A DNA stretch of 53,661 nucleotides from an uncultured archaeon. GTDB taxonomy: Archaea > Halobacteriota > Halobacteria > Halobacteriales > Haloferacaceae. This document shows positions 38,570 to 48,172 of the stretch, one piece after another. The notes beneath the pieces were generated by a model. It was not told where the DNA came from and ran no database searches. It worked only from the letters and a program-made list of their open reading frames with translations. The stretch lies in assembly GCA_937138675.1 (NCBI GenBank), contig CAKZPG010000044.1:1-53661 (forward strand), written 5' to 3'. A program made the translations under genes and the position numbers. The stretch's first letter is position 1, and every line of letters begins with the position of its first letter.

Positions 38570-38841
38570 CACTGCTTGGCGAGCAGTCCCAAGCCGTCAG
38601 GGCAGGGATCGCCGCTGTCCTCGCCGTCGTCGCCGGTGTGAGCATCTGGACCGCGAGCCAGCACCTCCCAGCCCTCACCGGGGTCGTTGGTGCCCTCGTT
38701 GGCGTCGGCGCGACCGGCCTGACACTGCTCTTTTTCATCGAACTGGTTGGCGAGCGCCAGCGAGAACGCGACACCGAGCGCAGGCGGGAGATGCGGGCAG
38801 CGCGCGCCGACAAGTCTGATGACGACGACGAACCCGACTGA
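38566..38841 (+). CDS. Small two-TM membrane protein
   Basis: ATG overlaps moeA stop (ATGA); two hydrophobic segments and a charged C-terminal tail. Confidence 0.75.
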   Translation: MTLLGEQSQAVRAGIAAVLAVVAGVSIWTASQHLPALTGVVGALVGVGATGLTLLFFIELVGERQRERDTERRREMRAARADKSDDDDEPD

Positions 38842-38883
38842 GCAACCCCGTCTCGTTTTGTCTCGCCGCATCGTCGACCGAAT

Positions 38884-40797
38884 ATGGAGCGCAAGGAGTT
38901 TCGCGATCTCGTCTCGCCAGAGCGCGCCCACGAGGCCGTCGGCAGCCTCGAACTGTCGCCCGGAACAGAGCGTGTCTCACTTGCGGACGCCAGCGGCCGC
39001 GTGCTCGCCGAACGGATCGACGCCAGAATCGATGTTCCTGGGTTCGACCGCGCGAGTCTCGATGGCTACGCCGTCCGCGCCCGTGACACGTTCGACGCGG
39101 ACGAGGCGTCGCCGGCCGAACTCGACCTCTGCGGGACGGTCCACGCCGGCGAGACGCCAGACGTCGCCGTCGACCCCGGGGACTGCGTGGCCGTGTCGAC
39201 CGGGTCGGTGCTGCCTCCCGGCGCCGACGCCGTGGTGATGGTGGAGGAGACGGAGGAGCGCGGGTCGACGGTTGCCGTCCGGACTCGCGTCGCGCCTGGC
39301 GAGGCGGTGATGTTCGCCGGAACGGACGTGGCCGCAGGCGATCGGGCGCTCGGTCCCGGCACACGACTGACGAGCCGCGAGGTGGGTCTGCTGTCGGCGC
39401 TCGGCGCCGACACGGTGCCTGTTCACGCAAAGCCGCGGGTCGCTATCGTTTCTACCGGCGACGAACTCGTCCGACCGGGCAAGGAACTGGACCCCGCTCG
39501 CGGCGAGATACACGACGTGAACTCCTACAGCGTTGCGGCGGGCGTGGAGGAGGCGGGCGGCGAGGCCGTTCTCTACCCACATGTCGGCGACGACTACGAG
39601 GAGATGGAGCACCTGCTCCGAGAGGCCGCCGCCGACTGTGATCTCGTACTCTCCTCCGGGTCGACGAGCGCGAGCGCCGTTGACGTTATCTACCGGGTAG
39701 TGGACGACGGGGGTGACCTCCTCCTCCACGGTGTCGCGATCAAGCCGGGCAAGCCGATGCTCGTCGGCAGACTAGACGATGCCGCATACGTCGGCCTCCC
39801 GGGCTATCCTGTCTCTGCGCTCACCATCTTCCGGACTTTCGTCGCGCCCGCTATCCGTCGAGCTGCAGGCCTCCCCGACCCGCAGACGGCGACCGTCTCC
39901 GGCCGGATGGCGGTCCGCGAACGCTACGCCGAGGGCCGTCTACGTCTGATGCCTGTTGGCCTTGTCGACCCCGGGTCCGACGACCGAGAGGGGCCGGACG
40001 ACCTGCTCGTCTATCCCGTCGACAAGGGGAGTGGCGCGACCACTAGCCTCGTTGAGGCAGACGGCGTTGTGGAGATGCCGGCAGATGTCGAGTATCTCGA
40101 CCGGGGCGAGACGGTGGAGGTCGCTCTGTTCTCGCCGGACCTCCGGCCGCCCACTCTCCTCCTCGCGGGCGAGGATGACCCCGCGCTCTCGCGACTGCTC
40201 GACCAGGTGACCCGTCCGCGACACCTCCCTGTCGGGTCGCGCGAGGGTCTGCGGCGCCTGCGCAAGGGGGCAATCGACGCCGCCGTCGTCGCCGGCCCGA
40301 CTGACCAAGCCACTCCGTCGACGCCCGTCGCCGAGTGGGACCGGGAGTGGGGGCTGGCCGTCACCGAGGGCTCGGAGATCGAGGCGCTCTCCGATCTTGT
40401 CGACCGCGACATCCGGTTCGTCAACCGGACGACTGCGTCGGGCCTCCGGACAAGCTTAGACGACGCGATGGGCGAACTCGCCGTCAAGCGCGGCGTCGAC
40501 CGACACGAACTGGAAGCACGCGTTGCCGGCTACGACGCCGGTGTGCGCGCACATGAGAGCCCCGTCCGGGCGGTCGTGTGCGGGGACGCCGACGCTGGGC
40601 TGGGGCTCCGGGCGACCGCCGAGCGACTCGGTCTGCCTTTCCAATCGCTCGGAACGCAGACGGTGCGGGTGCTTGCCGCGCCAGCGCGCGCCCAGAAGCC
40701 GGGGGTGCGGGCGCTCACCGATGCCGTCGCCGGGGGAGCGGCGTTCGCGGACCTGACCGGCTACCCGGCGAGTTCGGCGAACGACGAGACGCGGTAG
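38884..40797 (+). CDS. MoeA-like protein fused to C-terminal periplasmic-binding-like domain
   Basis: MoeA motifs VPGFDRASLDGYAVRARDTFD, VSTGSVLPPGADAVVMVEE, LPGYPVSALTIFR plus ~220-aa C-terminal domain. Confidence 0.9.
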   Translation: MERKEFRDLVSPERAHEAVGSLELSPGTERVSLADASGRVLAERIDARIDVPGFDRASLDGYAVRARDTFDADEASPAELDLCGTVHAGETPDVAVDPGDCVAVSTGSVLPPGADAVVMVEETEERGSTVAVRTRVAPGEAVMFAGTDVAAGDRALGPGTRLTSREVGLLSALGADTVPVHAKPRVAIVSTGDELVRPGKELDPARGEIHDVNSYSVAAGVEEAGGEAVLYPHVGDDYEEMEHLLREAAADCDLVLSSGSTSASAVDVIYRVVDDGGDLLLHGVAIKPGKPMLVGRLDDAAYVGLPGYPVSALTIFRTFVAPAIRRAAGLPDPQTATVSGRMAVRERYAEGRLRLMPVGLVDPGSDDREGPDDLLVYPVDKGSGATTSLVEADGVVEMPADVEYLDRGETVEVALFSPDLRPPTLLLAGEDDPALSRLLDQVTRPRHLPVGSREGLRRLRKGAIDAAVVAGPTDQATPSTPVAEWDREWGLAVTEGSEIEALSDLVDRDIRFVNRTTASGLRTSLDDAMGELAVKRGVDRHELEARVAGYDAGVRAHESPVRAVVCGDADAGLGLRATAERLGLPFQSLGTQTVRVLAAPARAQKPGVRALTDAVAGGAAFADLTGYPASSANDETR

Positions 40798-41411
40798 TCG
40801 GCGCGGACGCAGTAGCCCCGCCGCTCGTGGCCGTGTCGCTCGACGTGAACGGCATCAAGGCCGGCGGCCCACGCCGCACCGACGTCCGAGGGCATATCCC
40901 CGGCGAAGACCCCGCGAGCGCGGTCTGTCACGCCCAGTGCAGCCCGTGCGCGTTCGACCGGCCGGGGGTCTGGCTTCCAGCCCACCTCGTCGGTACAACA
41001 GACTACCACGTCGAACTGGCGACGGAGGTCGAGGGCCTCGAGTACTGGGTCGGTGAGGAATGACTGGCAGTGAGTGACCACCCCGGTCGGCGCGTTGAGG
41101 TCCCGGACGAACGCGGCGTCGGGGTGGAGACGGGTCGCGGCAGCGCGCTCGGCGGGTCGTTCGGCGGCGTGGAACGCCTGCCAGAACGCCCGGACGTCGA
41201 CGCCCCACTTTTGGAGAAGTGCGTTGCGCTCGCCCGCGAGGCCGTGCCAGAGGAGGCTCGCCTCCCGATCCGAGAACCGACGGTCCAGCTGGTCGCCTGC
41301 ACGGTCGAAGGTCGTCCGAACGTACGACCAGTCGGCGTCGACCAACGTGCCGTCAAGATCGAACAGCCAGTAGTCGTAGCCCGGCAGCGCGGCCGGGTCT
41401 GGTGCAGTCAT
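40761..41411 (-). CDS. HAD-superfamily hydrolase
   Basis: YDYWLFDLDGTLVDADW.. VTHCQSFLTDPVLEAL.. GWKPDPRPVERA.. VFAGDMPSDVGAAWAAGLD. Confidence 0.88.
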   Translation of the reverse strand: MTAPDPAALPGYDYWLFDLDGTLVDADWSYVRTTFDRAGDQLDRRFSDREASLLWHGLAGERNALLQKWGVDVRAFWQAFHAAERPAERAAATRLHPDAAFVRDLNAPTGVVTHCQSFLTDPVLEALDLRRQFDVVVCCTDEVGWKPDPRPVERARAALGVTDRARGVFAGDMPSDVGAAWAAGLDAVHVERHGHERRGYCVRADYRVSSFAELAG

Positions 41412-41454
41412 CGCCGGACTCGAAGCCGTGTGCGGGCAAATCCCTTCCGCTGAG

Positions 41455-42261
41455 TCACGACGTCGCACGCTCTATCGGGTCGGCCTTCGGGTGGTCCCGG
41501 GTCACACGGATTGGCGGTCGGTCCGGCGCGCGCTTCTCGTCTGCGGGAAGCAGGTACTGGTGCCACTCGCGGTCGCCCTTGATGCCCCAGTCGCCGAGCA
41601 GGGGGTGTGGCGGGAGGTCGTCGTAGTCTTCGATACGGCGCTGAATTATCTCACGTGCCTCTTGCCCGGTCGGGTGGTCGGCGGTGACGTTCAGCGCCTC
41701 GAACAGCGCCCGGGGCTGGAAGGTTATCTCTAAACCGACGGGGCAGTATCGGCTCCGACGCTCGTCGTAGAACGGCGCGCGACAGGTCGGAAAGAAGGGC
41801 TCGCCGGCGAAGCAGAACTCCCACTTGCAGGTGTCAGGGTCCGTCGGGATGTCAGCGGGCCACGGCTCCGGGTCATGGACGTGGAGAAACTGTAGGACAT
41901 TCCATAGTCGCTCGTGGTACTCGCGCTCTCCCAGTTCGCGGGCGGGCGGGCGAAAGAACGCGACGAGTGAGGCACGGTCGCTGTGGTCGCGCCAGACGTC
42001 GAGATACTCGACGAGGACGCGTCCGAGTCCAAAGAGCGCCTCGGGGTCGGTCATCGAGTCGACGACGGTGTAGAGCGGGTCACCCTGTCGTAATGACTCC
42101 GCAGCGAAGAAACACGGGAACGGCGAGCCGTCGCGCTCACCGGTCAGGCTAGCCTCGAACGATTCCCAGTGGGCAGCTAGCCAGTCCGGCGTCGACGGGT
42201 CGGACGCACGCGATGCCAATGTCGACTGGTCAAGGAGCCGTGTGAGCCCCGGCTCGTTCAT
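41455..42261 (-). CDS. YqcI/YcgG family protein
   Basis: FPCFFAAESLRQGDPLYTVVDS.. KWEFCFAGEPFFPTCRAPFYDERRSRYCPVGLEITFQPRALF. Confidence 0.8.
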   Translation of the reverse strand: MNEPGLTRLLDQSTLASRASDPSTPDWLAAHWESFEASLTGERDGSPFPCFFAAESLRQGDPLYTVVDSMTDPEALFGLGRVLVEYLDVWRDHSDRASLVAFFRPPARELGEREYHERLWNVLQFLHVHDPEPWPADIPTDPDTCKWEFCFAGEPFFPTCRAPFYDERRSRYCPVGLEITFQPRALFEALNVTADHPTGQEAREIIQRRIEDYDDLPPHPLLGDWGIKGDREWHQYLLPADEKRAPDRPPIRVTRDHPKADPIERATS

Positions 42262-42514
42262 ACACTGCATCTGAACTGGGGCGGTATGACGGTTCCGGGA
42301 ACACATGCAGACCGCACCGTGCGTGGTATGCAGAATGAGTCTACCACTCTTGAGTATCTCCTGCCAGGCGGCAATCACATCTCGTTTGCGGCCCGACCTA
42401 CGACCCACACGGAGACCGCGCAGCCGCGGTCAGAATGCGTTCGGGATCGTCCCGGTTGCATGGCTGTTCCACGGCAGAGCCCTCGCTCCAGCGCGGGGGG
42501 CTGTCAGCTTCTCG

Positions 42515-42790
42515 TCAGCGCTGTTCATCGAACAGTCCCGCGAGGCGGGTGTCCTTCTCGGTGATCCCGCCCTCCTCGTGACTGGTCAGGCGGACCTCCA
42601 CCTCACCGTACCGGATCTCGATTGTGGGGTGGTGGAACTCCTCTTGGGCTACCTCGCCTACGCGCGCGGCGAAGGCAACGCCGTTGAGATAGTCAGAAAA
42701 CTCGTAGACGCGAACGATCTCGTCGCCGTCGCGCGACCATTCGTCGGAAAGTTCGCTCGCTATCTCGTCGTCGTTGAGCAGACGGGCCAT
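42515..42790 (-). CDS. 4a-hydroxytetrahydrobiopterin dehydratase
   Basis: MARLLNDDEIASELSDEWSRDGDEIVRVYEFSDYLNGVAFAARVGEVAQEEFHHPTIEIRYGEVEVRLTSHEEGGITEKD. Confidence 0.9.
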   Translation of the reverse strand: MARLLNDDEIASELSDEWSRDGDEIVRVYEFSDYLNGVAFAARVGEVAQEEFHHPTIEIRYGEVEVRLTSHEEGGITEKDTRLAGLFDEQR

Positions 42791-42833
42791 AGTCTTAGTT
42801 CGGCGGGTGGCCGCAAAATGCTTGGCCCGAGTT

Positions 42834-44150
42834 TCAGTCTTCGGCGCTTGTCTCCACGCCCGCGTCGGGCCGGTCCGGCGCGGCGTCGACCTGCGGCGTG
42901 TCGACTGTGGGGTCAAACAGCCCCATCGCGGTCTGGATCGTCGTCAAGTCGTCGGCCTCGGCGGCGGCCTTCAGACTCTGGGTTGGTGGCGCGAGCAGCT
43001 GGTTGACGAGTGAGTCCGCGAACGCCTCGATCGCTTCGTGCTGGTCCTCGGTCAACTCCTCGCCATCACACTCTGTCAACCGGGAGCGCAGGCGCGCGAG
43101 TTCGGCCTGCTTCATTCGGTCTGCGCCCTCGTACATCGCGCCGATGGCCTCGTCGGCACGTTCGCGCTTGTAGCTCCGGAGTAGGCGCTCGAACTCGTCG
43201 TCGACCATCGCAGCGACGGCCTCGGCAGCGGCCTTGCGTCGCTCTCGCGTCCGGTCGGTTATCTCGTGCAGCGCCGTCACGTCGCGCAGTGTGACGCCCG
43301 CGACTGTTTTCACCGTCGGGTCGACGTCCCGTGGCACTGCAAGGTCAATGATGACCGTCTCGCCCGCGTCCGCGAGCGCACTGCTGTCGAACACCGGTTC
43401 GGCGCTCGCCGTCGCCGTCACCATGATGTCGGCGTGGGCAACACGCGTCGTCGCTTCGTCGAGGGGGATGGCTGTCGCCGGAAGGTCGAACTCCGCGGCG
43501 AGCGCACTGGCGCGCTCGACGGTCCGGTTCGCGACGACAAGGTTGCCTACCCCGGCGTCGACGAGCGCCCGTGCCGCTTTCTGGCCCGTTTCGCCGGCAC
43601 CGACGACCAGCCCGGTGGCGCCCGCAAGCGTCGACTTCTCGCCGGCTGCCTCGACTGCAGCGCGGGCGAGCGAGGTGGTCCCCTCGTTTATCGAGGTTTC
43701 CGTGCGCGCTCGCTCACCAACGTGGAGTGCCTTCCGAACCGCGGATCCGAGCGTCGGGCCGAGCGCGCCAACTCCCTCCGCGGCCTCAAGAGCGTTGCGC
43801 ACCTGACCGAGAATTTCGTCCTCGCCTAACACCTGCGACTCTAGCCCCGCGGCGACCCGCAGGAGATGCCGGAGGCTGTCCTCGTGGTCCAGTCGTCTGA
43901 TGGCGCCGTCGCGCACCTCGGGCGCGAACGACTCGAGCGCCGCCCGTCCGTCTGTGGGGCTCTCGGTGACGACGTACGCCTCCGCCCGGTTACAGGTGTG
44001 AAGCGCGAACGCCTCGCGCACGCCGTTGTGGCGGGTGACTTCGTCGAGCGTCGTCCGGGCGTCGCCGCCGCCGGCAGCGCCTATCTCGTCCAGCGTTGCG
44101 CGCCGATGGGTGACGGCCACGCCCGTCACGATGCCGTCATCGCGCGTCAC
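42834..44150 (-). CDS. hemA: Glutamyl-tRNA reductase
   Basis: EAFALHTCNRAEAYVV, GLESQVLGEDEILGQVRNALEAAE, VVGAGETGQKAARALVDAGV. Confidence 0.95.
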   Translation of the reverse strand: MTRDDGIVTGVAVTHRRATLDEIGAAGGGDARTTLDEVTRHNGVREAFALHTCNRAEAYVVTESPTDGRAALESFAPEVRDGAIRRLDHEDSLRHLLRVAAGLESQVLGEDEILGQVRNALEAAEGVGALGPTLGSAVRKALHVGERARTETSINEGTTSLARAAVEAAGEKSTLAGATGLVVGAGETGQKAARALVDAGVGNLVVANRTVERASALAAEFDLPATAIPLDEATTRVAHADIMVTATASAEPVFDSSALADAGETVIIDLAVPRDVDPTVKTVAGVTLRDVTALHEITDRTRERRKAAAEAVAAMVDDEFERLLRSYKRERADEAIGAMYEGADRMKQAELARLRSRLTECDGEELTEDQHEAIEAFADSLVNQLLAPPTQSLKAAAEADDLTTIQTAMGLFDPTVDTPQVDAAPDRPDAGVETSAED

Positions 44151-44809
44151 CGGTCCCCTCCTACGGGCGCAGAGAGCGCCGTGTCTGCGGCTCGGTCGAC
44201 GGCTGCGTCAACTCGCTCACGGTCGTCCGCCCGCGCGGCGGCCCAGACCTCGTCGTCGCGCGCGGCGGCCCGGACCGCGTCGCGCCGGCGGCCGGCGTCG
44301 ACGCCCTCGGCCGCGAGCTCGGTCCGCAGACAGCCGGTCGCGTCGGCGACTAGCCCCGCCCCCGCGAGTTCCGACTCGAGTCGCTCGCGGAGGACGCGTG
44401 CGAGCGCCGGACTCGCGCCGCCCGTCGAGAGCGCGGCCCGTACATCGCCGTCGGCGACAGTCGCGGGCACAGTCACCTCACCGACCGCACGGCCGCCAGA
44501 CTCGTCGGCGCGGTTGACTAACGCTCCACAATCGCGCGCGGCGTCGGCGACGGCCACGTTCACCTCATCGTCGGTAGTCGCACAGACAACGAGCGCAGGG
44601 TCGTACCGGCCGATGAGTGCGGGCGCCTCGTCGGGCGTCACCGCCAGCCGGACGCGCGTCGCGCCGCCGTAGTTCTCGTTCGGGAACGCTGACGAGACGA
44701 CCACCACGTCCGCTTCGGCCGCGAATGTGCGGGCCCGTCTGCTCCCAACGGCGCCGCCGCCGACGACTAGCACCGTCTCGTCCGAGAGATCGTGTGCGAG
44801 TGGGATCAT
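44147..44809 (-). CDS. Precorrin-2 dehydrogenase / sirohydrochlorin ferrochelatase (SirC/Met8-type)
   Basis: MIPLAHDLSDETVLVVGGGAVGSRRARTFAAEADVVVVS.. ALSTGGASPALARVLRERLE. Confidence 0.9.
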   Translation of the reverse strand: MIPLAHDLSDETVLVVGGGAVGSRRARTFAAEADVVVVSSAFPNENYGGATRVRLAVTPDEAPALIGRYDPALVVCATTDDEVNVAVADAARDCGALVNRADESGGRAVGEVTVPATVADGDVRAALSTGGASPALARVLRERLESELAGAGLVADATGCLRTELAAEGVDAGRRRDAVRAAARDDEVWAAARADDRERVDAAVDRAADTALSAPVGGDR

Positions 44810-45861
44810 TCCGTGTTCGCCTCGGCGCGTTCGGCCAGCCTGATGCCCGTCTTCTTCAGGATTCGGGTCGAGAACAGCGTGTCCCAGTCGTCCTCACCGA
44901 CGTCCCAGAACCGCTCCATCTCCTCGCGCACCCGCTCGACCCGTTCGTTGCTCTCTGCCTCTGTCCGACCGTGTGTCATCGCAAAGACGTTGTACGGCCA
45001 CACGCCCTCGTGTCGAGGGCGCTCGTAGCAGTGGGTGACGAAGTCGAGGCTCGCGACCGCCGGGCCCACCTCGCCAACGAGGCCGTCGGGCACGTCCCAC
45101 ACGGTCATTCCGTTCTCTGTGTAGCCCAGGGCGTAGTGGTTGGGGACGACACCAACCCGTCGGACCTTCCCCTCCAGCCGGAAGCGCTCTATCGTCTCAA
45201 CAACCCACCCGACGTCCGTATCGAGCGAGTCGGCGACGTCGCAGAACGGCGTCTCTGTCGTCGGCAGACCGCCTTGTATCTCGACGATCAGATCGCGCTC
45301 CGCCGGAGTGAGCGTCTCGCGGTCTGTTGGCTTGACGTCTTGGGCCAGGACAGACAGGTCGAGGTCGCCATCGGCGACCGGGCCGTCGACGAGGAACTTC
45401 GCCTTGACACGGAACTCGCGCTGCTTCGGCAGGTTGTACGTCGGTTGGCCCGTCTCGGCTTCTATCTCCGCGAGTACCTCCTCGACGGACTCCTCGGCCA
45501 CGCTCAGGACGAACCAGACGTTTAGCTGGTCGTGTTCGCGCTCGTAGTTGTGCGCCACCTCGCGCCGGGCGTTGATCAGATCGGTGACCTCCTCGAACCG
45601 GTTCTCTGGTGCGTGTGTCGCGACGAGTGTCGCTGTCCCGCCGATAGCCTCAGCGTTGACGAGGGCGCCAAACCGCGAGATCGTGCCCCCTTCGTCGAGG
45701 TCGTGTACGCGCGCCGCGAGGTCGGCAGCACTCACTTCGACGCCACGCTCTCGGAGAGCTGCCGCCGCCGGTTCGAACGGCCGTTCGACGACCGGAAATC
45801 CCCCCTGAAAGGCGTTGACGACAGCCCGGTCAAGGCGGTCGAGCGTCGCGGCCTCACTCAT
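44806..45861 (-). CDS. Siroheme decarboxylase-type AsnC/Lrp-like protein (AhbA/AhbB/NirDL family, two fused units)
   Basis: VAHNYEREHDQLNVWFVL and VTHCYERPRHEGVWPYNVFAMTHGR; 4-nt overlap with the precorrin-2 dehydrogenase gene. Confidence 0.85.
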   Translation of the reverse strand: MSEAATLDRLDRAVVNAFQGGFPVVERPFEPAAAALRERGVEVSAADLAARVHDLDEGGTISRFGALVNAEAIGGTATLVATHAPENRFEEVTDLINARREVAHNYEREHDQLNVWFVLSVAEESVEEVLAEIEAETGQPTYNLPKQREFRVKAKFLVDGPVADGDLDLSVLAQDVKPTDRETLTPAERDLIVEIQGGLPTTETPFCDVADSLDTDVGWVVETIERFRLEGKVRRVGVVPNHYALGYTENGMTVWDVPDGLVGEVGPAVASLDFVTHCYERPRHEGVWPYNVFAMTHGRTEAESNERVERVREEMERFWDVGEDDWDTLFSTRILKKTGIRLAERAEANTE

Positions 45862-45940
45862 TACTCGCCGGTCGGGACCCTCCCGGGATAAGCGTCTCGC
45901 TCGCGGCTCGCTGGCCTGCGGTCGTCGGGCCGGAGCCGCG

Positions 45941-46381
45941 TCACGACGACGGTACGTCGTCCCGTTCGGACTCGCCGTCGGTCCTGACGCCGGTCACGCG
46001 CGGCCCGAGCGCCTCTACCCCCTCAACGATGCCGACGTGGTCGGCCTCGGCCGGGTAGTAAAAGACGAGGTCGAAGCTCCCCTCACGTAGCAGCTGCTGG
46101 CACTCCCAGACGAAGCTGTCGTCGTCGAGGCGTCGGCCCTGAAACTGGTTCGAGGCGAACTCCGGGTCGTCGTTCCCGGCGTGGATGTACGAGTCGCCGG
46201 CTTCGAGGCCGGGCGTATGCCCAGCGACAACATCGTTCAGTTCGACGGTCAGCTCGTGCATTTCGAGGTCATCGCGCCCTTCGAGCTCTGTGTGGACGAT
46301 GGCGCCGTTCAATTCAACCTCGCCCGGTTCGAGCATCGCCTGCGTCCGCTGGTACAGGTCTGCGTCGACCGTTCCGGTCAT
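45941..46381 (-). CDS. Conserved haloarchaeal protein (possibly DUF5778)
   Basis: MTGTVDADLYQRTQAMLEPGEVELNGAIVHTELEGRDDLEMHELTVELNDVV.. Confidence 0.7.
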   Translation of the reverse strand: MTGTVDADLYQRTQAMLEPGEVELNGAIVHTELEGRDDLEMHELTVELNDVVAGHTPGLEAGDSYIHAGNDDPEFASNQFQGRRLDDDSFVWECQQLLREGSFDLVFYYPAEADHVGIVEGVEALGPRVTGVRTDGESERDDVPSS

Positions 46382-46463
46382 ACTCTTTTTCTGGCCCCAG
46401 AGCGTTTACCCGTGACGGTCCCCCAGCAAAAGACACATATCGGGTGACTGCGACGCGACGGAC

Positions 46464-47432
46464 GTGATCGGAACCCGGGCACGCGCGCTGGTACGTGACG
46501 CCCTCGAAGGGGTTCACGAGCAGTTCCTGTGGAACGAGATAGATCTGGGAGACGTGCCCGCCCATGTTGCTATCATTCAGGACGGCAACCGCCGTTACGC
46601 ACAGTGCCGGGGCGAGGCCGCGCCGGAGGGCTATCACGCCGGCGCGGACACCACGGAGCAGGTGCTATCGTGGTGTGCAGACCTCGGTGTCGAGGAACTC
46701 ACGCTCTACGCGTTCTCGACCGAGAACTTCGACCGCCCCGAAAACCAGTTGAACACGCTCTTCGACCTCATCGAGTCGAAGCTCCGCGAGTTCGCCGACG
46801 CCGAGAAGATTCACGAGCGCCACGTCCGCGTCCGGGCCATCGGCGACGTCGACCGCCTCCCTGCCCGGGTGCGTGACGCTGTTGCCTACGCCGAGGACCG
46901 GACCCGGGACCACGACCAATTCACGCTCAATGTGGCGCTCGCGTATGGCGGCCGCGCCGAACTGCTTGAGGCCGCCCGCACCGTCGCTCGCGACGTGGCC
47001 GCCGGCGAACTCGACCCGATGGACGTCGATGCTGACGAGGTGGAACGGCGACTCGCCGGCCCGACCGTCCGCGACGTGGACCTCATCGTTCGCACCGGTG
47101 GCGACGAACGCACCTCGAACTTCCTTCCGTGGCATGCGGCCGGCAACGAGGCTGCAGTCTATTTTTGTGCGCCGTACTGGCCCGCGTTCTCGAAGGTCGA
47201 CCTCCTCCGGGGCGTCCGCACCTATCAGGCCCGCGAGGAGTCGTGGCGCGCCAGCCGTGCTGACCGGGCGGCCGCCCTCGTCGGCGCCGTCGGTGAGACG
47301 AGCGCTGTGGAGGCCGGCGCCGTCGTGAGCCGTCTGCGAGAGCGCCTTTCCGGGCGCGCGGCGCGGGCCGCGGAGGATGCACTCCCGGAGGGTGGAGGGG
47401 GAGCAGATCCGGTGGGCGACGGGACTGGATGA
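46464..47432 (+). CDS. uppS: Polyprenyl diphosphate synthase (cis-prenyltransferase), DGNRR-containing
   Basis: VPAHVAIIQDGNRRYAQ, LYAFSTENFDRP, VDLIVRTGGDERTSNFLPW. Confidence 0.92.
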   Translation: MIGTRARALVRDALEGVHEQFLWNEIDLGDVPAHVAIIQDGNRRYAQCRGEAAPEGYHAGADTTEQVLSWCADLGVEELTLYAFSTENFDRPENQLNTLFDLIESKLREFADAEKIHERHVRVRAIGDVDRLPARVRDAVAYAEDRTRDHDQFTLNVALAYGGRAELLEAARTVARDVAAGELDPMDVDADEVERRLAGPTVRDVDLIVRTGGDERTSNFLPWHAAGNEAAVYFCAPYWPAFSKVDLLRGVRTYQAREESWRASRADRAAALVGAVGETSAVEAGAVVSRLRERLSGRAARAAEDALPEGGGGADPVGDGTG

Positions 47433-47463
47433 GGGTGCGACGGTTCGACTGCGAAGAGTTGTT

Positions 47464-48081
47464 CTACCGGCCAAACCGTCGCTGCCGACTTTGGTAGTCA
47501 AGCAGCGCCCGCAGGTAGTCTCGCCTTCGGAAGTCCCGCCAGTTCACGTCGGTGAAGTAGAGTTCCGAGTAGACCGACTGCCAGATCATGAAATCGGAGA
47601 GACGCTCGGCACCGGTCTTGATCAGGAGATCCGGTTCTTCCGGAAAGACCAGCCGTAGCTCAATGGCGTCGGCGTCGACGTCCGCCGGGTCGAGGTCGCC
47701 GGTCGCGACCTCCTGTGCGAGCGCCCGGGTCGCGGCCGCGAACTCCCGCTTGCCGCCGAGGCCGACGTTGACGTGGATCGGCGCCTCCACGGGGTCGGTG
47801 TCGCCGGGGCCGCGCACCGCGAGCGGTCGTGGAGAGTCGACGTCCCGGAGCGCACGCTCGATCGTCGGGACGACCGCCTCGTCGAGGACCGAGACACTCA
47901 CAGAGACCCGCTCTGTGCCGTAGTCGAACGCCCACCGGAGGAAGCGCTCGAGCGTGTCGTACGCCCCCTGTTCTAAGAGGTCGCGTTCGGTGATGACGAC
48001 CGCGACGCTCTCGGGGAGCCATCCGCCCCGACGACGGCGCGCGCGGACCCGGAGGGCGAGCCACCGGTCGTACGGATTCAC
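47464..48081 (-). CDS. Cis-prenyltransferase paralog lacking the N-terminal DGNxR motif
   Basis: PDLLIKTGAERLSDFMIWQSVYSELYFTDVNWRDFRRRDYLRALLDYQSRQRRFGR matches the cis-PT C-terminus; N-terminus VAVVITERDLLEQ lacks DGN. Confidence 0.85.
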   Translation of the reverse strand: MNPYDRWLALRVRARRRRGGWLPESVAVVITERDLLEQGAYDTLERFLRWAFDYGTERVSVSVSVLDEAVVPTIERALRDVDSPRPLAVRGPGDTDPVEAPIHVNVGLGGKREFAAATRALAQEVATGDLDPADVDADAIELRLVFPEEPDLLIKTGAERLSDFMIWQSVYSELYFTDVNWRDFRRRDYLRALLDYQSRQRRFGR

Positions 48082-48172
48082 GGGCGGCCTTCGGGGGCTG
48101 CTACGCCTGAGTCTTCCGTTCGTGGCGCGAATGTCGGGAGCGTTAAGTGTGCGTCAGAGCTACCCACGACCC

